64,000 bases of DNA, taken from NCBI GenBank assembly GCA_965178125.1, contig OZ237775.1, positions 310,001-374,000 on the forward strand, written 5' to 3'. Position 1 is the stretch's first letter, and the number at the start of each line of letters is the position of its first letter. Source of the DNA: Bilabrum cf. latius (Eukaryota; Bigyra: Bicosoecida; Bigyra; Bicosoecida). Position numbers and translations under genes: made by a program. This document shows, piece by piece, positions 61,801 through 64,000 of the stretch. The notes below the pieces were generated by a model that saw nothing but the letters and a program-made list of their open reading frames with translations, was not told the origin of the DNA and did no database searches.

Positions 61801-63999
61801 GCTGGGACAAACGTGCACCGAATCCTATTCTTCACTGCCTACATTACTATCATCTTGTTTGAACCCGACTGCCAAGGCGAACCGGGTCTCGGCCGCTGGC
61901 ATGAAGCTGGCTGTGCTGTAGCCCTGCTTCCAGGCTTCTTCCACACTAGCGAAACCATCTTCCACATCTAGGGGAATATCGAGATTAGAAACCGTTGTTG
62001 ACCCACCAATGAATGCTAAGGATTGACCGAATCCTTCGAATGCCCCGGCCCCAGTCGCACGAGCTGCCAGCGCTGCTTCTCTTCCCAGGCCCCTGCTTGC
62101 AACCCACCCCGGCACACCACGAAGACCTGCGTGATTCACTGCTGGTGCAATGGCATTGACATGCAGTACGCGCGCCTAGATATTGCCAGACTCTCCAAAG
62201 GTGGGTAGCACATCTGCTAGCACGACCCGGCCCTACCCCTCGAATGCACCGGGGGCACCAATGGCGAGAATGATCCGGCCATCTGCTCCTGCTGGCCGTT
62301 CACCAGACAGTGAAGCCCTCGGAAGCACAGACAAGCTTGCACCAAACATGTAACTCTCGCTGGCGCACCCCAGCACTCCAGACATGATCTAGAATCCACT
62401 GCAATCAGTTGCTTCTAGCCGAGCCACAGACACAACTGGCTACTGCGAGTCTAGCGAGCTTCCAACGCCGTCGAACTTGGACCGAGGAGAACTATCGACT
62501 GAAAACGAGAGCCTCAAAGCCATAATCTCGACAACTCCTTTCTGCGAATCTTCCTTTGGAAGCCCAGTCGCTATCAAGTGCACCCCGCTTCTTGCCAGTG
62601 GAGCAACTGCGCCGCCCGCGGCAGCGCTATAAATCGGATATGTCCTACCAAGGGAAGCCACCGAGGCGCCAAGCGACACATCGGTGGTCTTGATACTTAA
62701 AGCGTTGTCAATTTCCGATGAGACAATGGAAGATGCCACCACCTGCACCTGGGGTGCCTTTAAGCCCTAGCCTGCACCCTCTTGGGTGTTAGTGATGAAA
62801 ACAATCGCAATGGCACCCTAGCCGCCGGTTGCATCGACAGCTCCCTGCTTGAACAATGGTACACCCATGGCGACTGCTGTGACTGGCGCTAGCACGACAT
62901 GCTTTTTGGTCGTGCCGCAGCTCTCGGACGGCATGGCAGGGAAGCCAGCGAGTGTCACCTCTGGCAAGGATCTAAACCTTGCGACATCCAATGCTCCTTC
63001 TTGGTTAAAGTACATGCTAGAGTTTTGATCGTCCGCCAGACAAGCCCCAAGGTACAGGCCACCGCCAAGGATATCGAGGGATGTCACAGATGCCCCATCG
63101 GTAGATTCCCATTCAGGGTTTGTGAGCTCTGTACGGTGGGATGCCGCAGCGTTGATGGCTGGTGCCAGGGACACGCCAGCAACAGGCTGTGCGCTGGAAA
63201 TCGTGCCACTAGAGCTGCGTAGGCCGTGCACGAACGGTGACGATAGCAGCAATGGCTTTCCATTTGACTCGGCAGCTGACATGATCGTTGATGCTCCTGA
63301 TTGCGTACTTGATGCGGGTCGCAGTCCAGAAGAGTTGGCATTGCTGCCAAGCGCGCCCTGCAGGCCCTAATCAGTGAGTGACGGGTGACTGCCGACACCG
63401 TATGACACACACCCTGAGCATACTGCCGTGACATGCCCAACCACCGCTGTCCTTCCGAAGAGAGAGGACCGCACCATTGACTGGCTGGAAGTATAACCGG
63501 AGGAGCCAGTCGGCTAGCCTGATGTAGATGCACCCACGTCACACACTGGACTATCGGCGGGAATGGCAAGTCCACGCAGCAAGCTAGCAGCCTATTGCGC
63601 AGTCATGTCCGCCCACCCGGCGCTGCATCCATCCAGTACAATCGAGTACGTCACCTCAACATCGGTTGAGCTGCTGCTGCCAACTGGCACGGACGGAGCA
63701 CCTGGCGAGCCCAGGCACGTCACCCATGCCAGTGACTCAGGCCCTCCTCGAGGCATGCCCGATTGGAATCGCCCCATCGCGCCCACCTAGCACGGCGTCC
63801 CTCCGATCCTAATGCTCTCAAGCACAGCCCTCGCCCTCCTGGTGCCGATCGCCCCATCCGTTTGCACAGCACCACGACCGATAGAATCCGTCTCGTTCTA
63901 AACCAGCACGGGCGGCCAAATTCGCTGCATCGACTGCGACGCAAGCTCAGCACCTTGAACTTGACGTGACCCTTGGCCGTGGATGGCAGCCAGCAGCGG
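28855..63999 (-). CDS. Giant multidomain cell-surface receptor-like membrane protein (5' end outside window)
   Basis: A single frame, open from the right edge to TGA 28855-28857, gives at least 11,714 codons with no TGA or TAA and about 105 in-frame TAGs. I read the gaps between the standard-code ORFs codon by codon and met only TAG. Order from the N-terminal side: FG-GAP-like beta-propeller repeats with several C-type-lectin-like domains (about 64-48.5 kb), more such repeats (48.5-39 kb), IPT/TIG domains with Ser/Pro/Thr linkers (about 38.4-34.4 kb), a Cys-rich GCC2/GCC3-like region (34.35-33.6 kb), membrane segments (33.6-31.6 and 30.25-29.9 kb), and a Ser/Ala/Lys-rich tail. The layout is that of a huge adhesion or signalling receptor with an ectodomain over 9,800 residues long. 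Similar GCC2-plus-membrane proteins are known from green algae and other protists. No intron signal is needed anywhere in 35 kb. The start codon and any signal peptide lie beyond the window. Confidence 0.8.
29900..34350 (-). other. Cys-rich GCC2/GCC3-like region and membrane segments of the giant protein
   Basis: Cys-rich motifs C-M-P-C-P-E-G-A-V-C-G-G (about 34,290) and C-Q-R-C-T-P-G-Y-Y (about 33,620) resemble ephrin-receptor-like GCC2/GCC3 modules. Hydrophobic segments follow at about 33,545-33,490, 33,290-33,200, 32,360-32,285, 32,035-31,970 and 31,835-31,745, then 30,225-30,165, 30,115-30,045 and 30,020-29,900. The sequence Q-L-D-I-D-W-P (33,390) and the C-R-V-I block before the fourth segment recall algal and oomycete GCC2 membrane proteins. 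The exact number of membrane passes (about 7-9) and topology need a predictor. An acidic/basic cytoplasmic loop lies at 30,480-30,290. Confidence 0.6.
34351..38400 (-). other. IPT/TIG domain array with Ser/Pro/Thr-rich linkers
   Basis: At least four immunoglobulin-like TIG modules of the giant protein. They share an opening such as P-P-A-I-T-E-V-S-P (about 35,395), I-D-Q-I-V-P-E (37,900) or L-T-S-I-S-Y-D (36,175), a G-x-G-F-G or G-S-S-F-G turn, a G-G-V-x-C strand, and a V-T-V-x-G end. Two long low-complexity linkers (37,660-37,080 and 37,060-36,850) consist of Ser, Pro, Thr, Ala and Asn and are probably glycosylated stalks. TIG domains usually mediate extracellular binding or dimer contacts in receptors of the plexin/Met type. 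Confidence 0.65.
48400..61820 (-). other. C-type-lectin-like domains within the giant protein
   Basis: Recurrent modules have the C-P-x-G-W...C-Y opening, an Ala-x-x-x-Cys helix, a Leu/Ile-x-x-x-x-S-x-x-E stretch and a terminal Cys-Glu or Cys. The clearest are at 61,810-61,370 (C-P-S-G-W-F ... A-L-C-Q-R-P), 59,439-59,120 (D-E-A-E-S-A-C ... Y-V-C-E), 58,890-58,340 (A-C-P-T-G-W-T ... V-V-C-E), 56,290-55,830 (S-C-P-T-G-S ... A-L-C-F-S), 52,800-52,480 (C-R-S-L-G-G-R-L ... V-V-C-I-A-E), 49,270-49,000 and 48,870-48,450 (S-C-P-N-D-W). They are divergent, and I see no complete set of calcium-ligand motifs (EPN/QPD, WND). Between them lie repeats such as L-A-I-G-A-P-G-A-F (62,250) and L-L-V-G-A-P-G-A-H (57,735), typical of FG-GAP propellers. 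A short PAN/apple-like Cys motif is at 54,470-54,380. Confidence 0.6.
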
Positions 64000-64000
64000 A

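Noticed and set aside
1-64000. Reading the many TAGs as disabling mutations in pseudogenes
   Set aside because: Pseudogenes would accumulate TGA, TAA and frameshifts as well. Here only TAG interrupts, frames are kept over tens of kilobases, and motifs remain intact on both sides.
1-64000. UAG = Gln or Leu, the familiar eukaryotic assignments
   Set aside because: Repeat alignments put TAG opposite Ser, Ala, Gly, Pro, Asn and Asp. No TAG occurs in Leu-rich membrane segments, and Gln-type columns are rare (one possible, before a Trp at 38425). I keep Gln as a minor alternative, not as the call.
1-64000. Programmed stop readthrough instead of reassignment
   Set aside because: About 105 serial readthrough events in one protein would give almost no product, and the codons after TAG show no common readthrough context such as CAR-YYA or CTAG.

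Overview
The window is nuclear DNA of a eukaryote, most likely a protist or alga. It carries a cytosolic ribosomal protein gene with spliceosomal introns (RPS7/eS7), a probable mitoribosomal protein, a GRK/AGC-type kinase, a Rab3GAP2-like protein, and parts of two giant cell-surface proteins rich in Ser/Pro/Thr linkers. The species cannot be named from the sequence.

The main result is a variant genetic code. TAG behaves as a sense codon and TGA and TAA as stops. Read with the standard code, the window breaks into dozens of adjacent ORFs. In seven of the nine genes these pieces lie in one frame, are separated only by TAG, and join into a single uninterrupted protein. I traced about 170 in-frame TAG codons. 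Every gene end I can locate is TGA (seven) or TAA (two); none is TAG. Internal repeat alignments put TAG at small/polar positions (Ser, Ala, Gly, Pro, Asn), and reading it as serine gives natural sequences. Serine is my best inference, with alanine second. Gln and Leu, the familiar UAG reassignments, fit less well.

Layout: 1-4648 (+) C-terminal part of a large surface protein. 4862-8299 (-) Rab3GAP2-like N-terminal propeller protein. 8613-15165 (-) about 2,116-residue GRK/AGC-like kinase with one intron. 15652-16682 (+) ZNF830/CCDC16-like protein with one intron. 16996-17593 (-) mS34-like mitoribosomal protein with one intron, divergent from 17722-18590 (+) RPS7 with two introns. 19011-20663 (+) Gfo/Idh/MocA oxidoreductase. 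20806-25446 (+) about 1,546-residue J-domain protein with a presequence-like N-terminus. 25577-27328 (-) DUF455 ferritin-like protein. 27329-28854 a sparse, more AT-rich gap with doubtful small ORFs and a 43-bp tandem duplication. 28855-63999 (-) one continuous open frame of at least 11,714 sense codons, still open at the window edge. It encodes a giant receptor-like protein with FG-GAP-like repeats, C-type-lectin-like domains, IPT/TIG domains, a Cys-rich GCC2/GCC3-like region, many membrane segments and a long cytoplasmic tail.

The genes do not form a functional cluster; they look like an ordinary compact gene-dense region. Introns, where seen, are short (about 90-200 nt), begin GTGAG/GTAAG and end GCAG. 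TAG is absent from RPS7, the mS34-like gene and the conserved cores of the kinase, J-domain and ferritin-like proteins, and is common in linkers and extracellular regions, as expected for a rare, recently captured codon.
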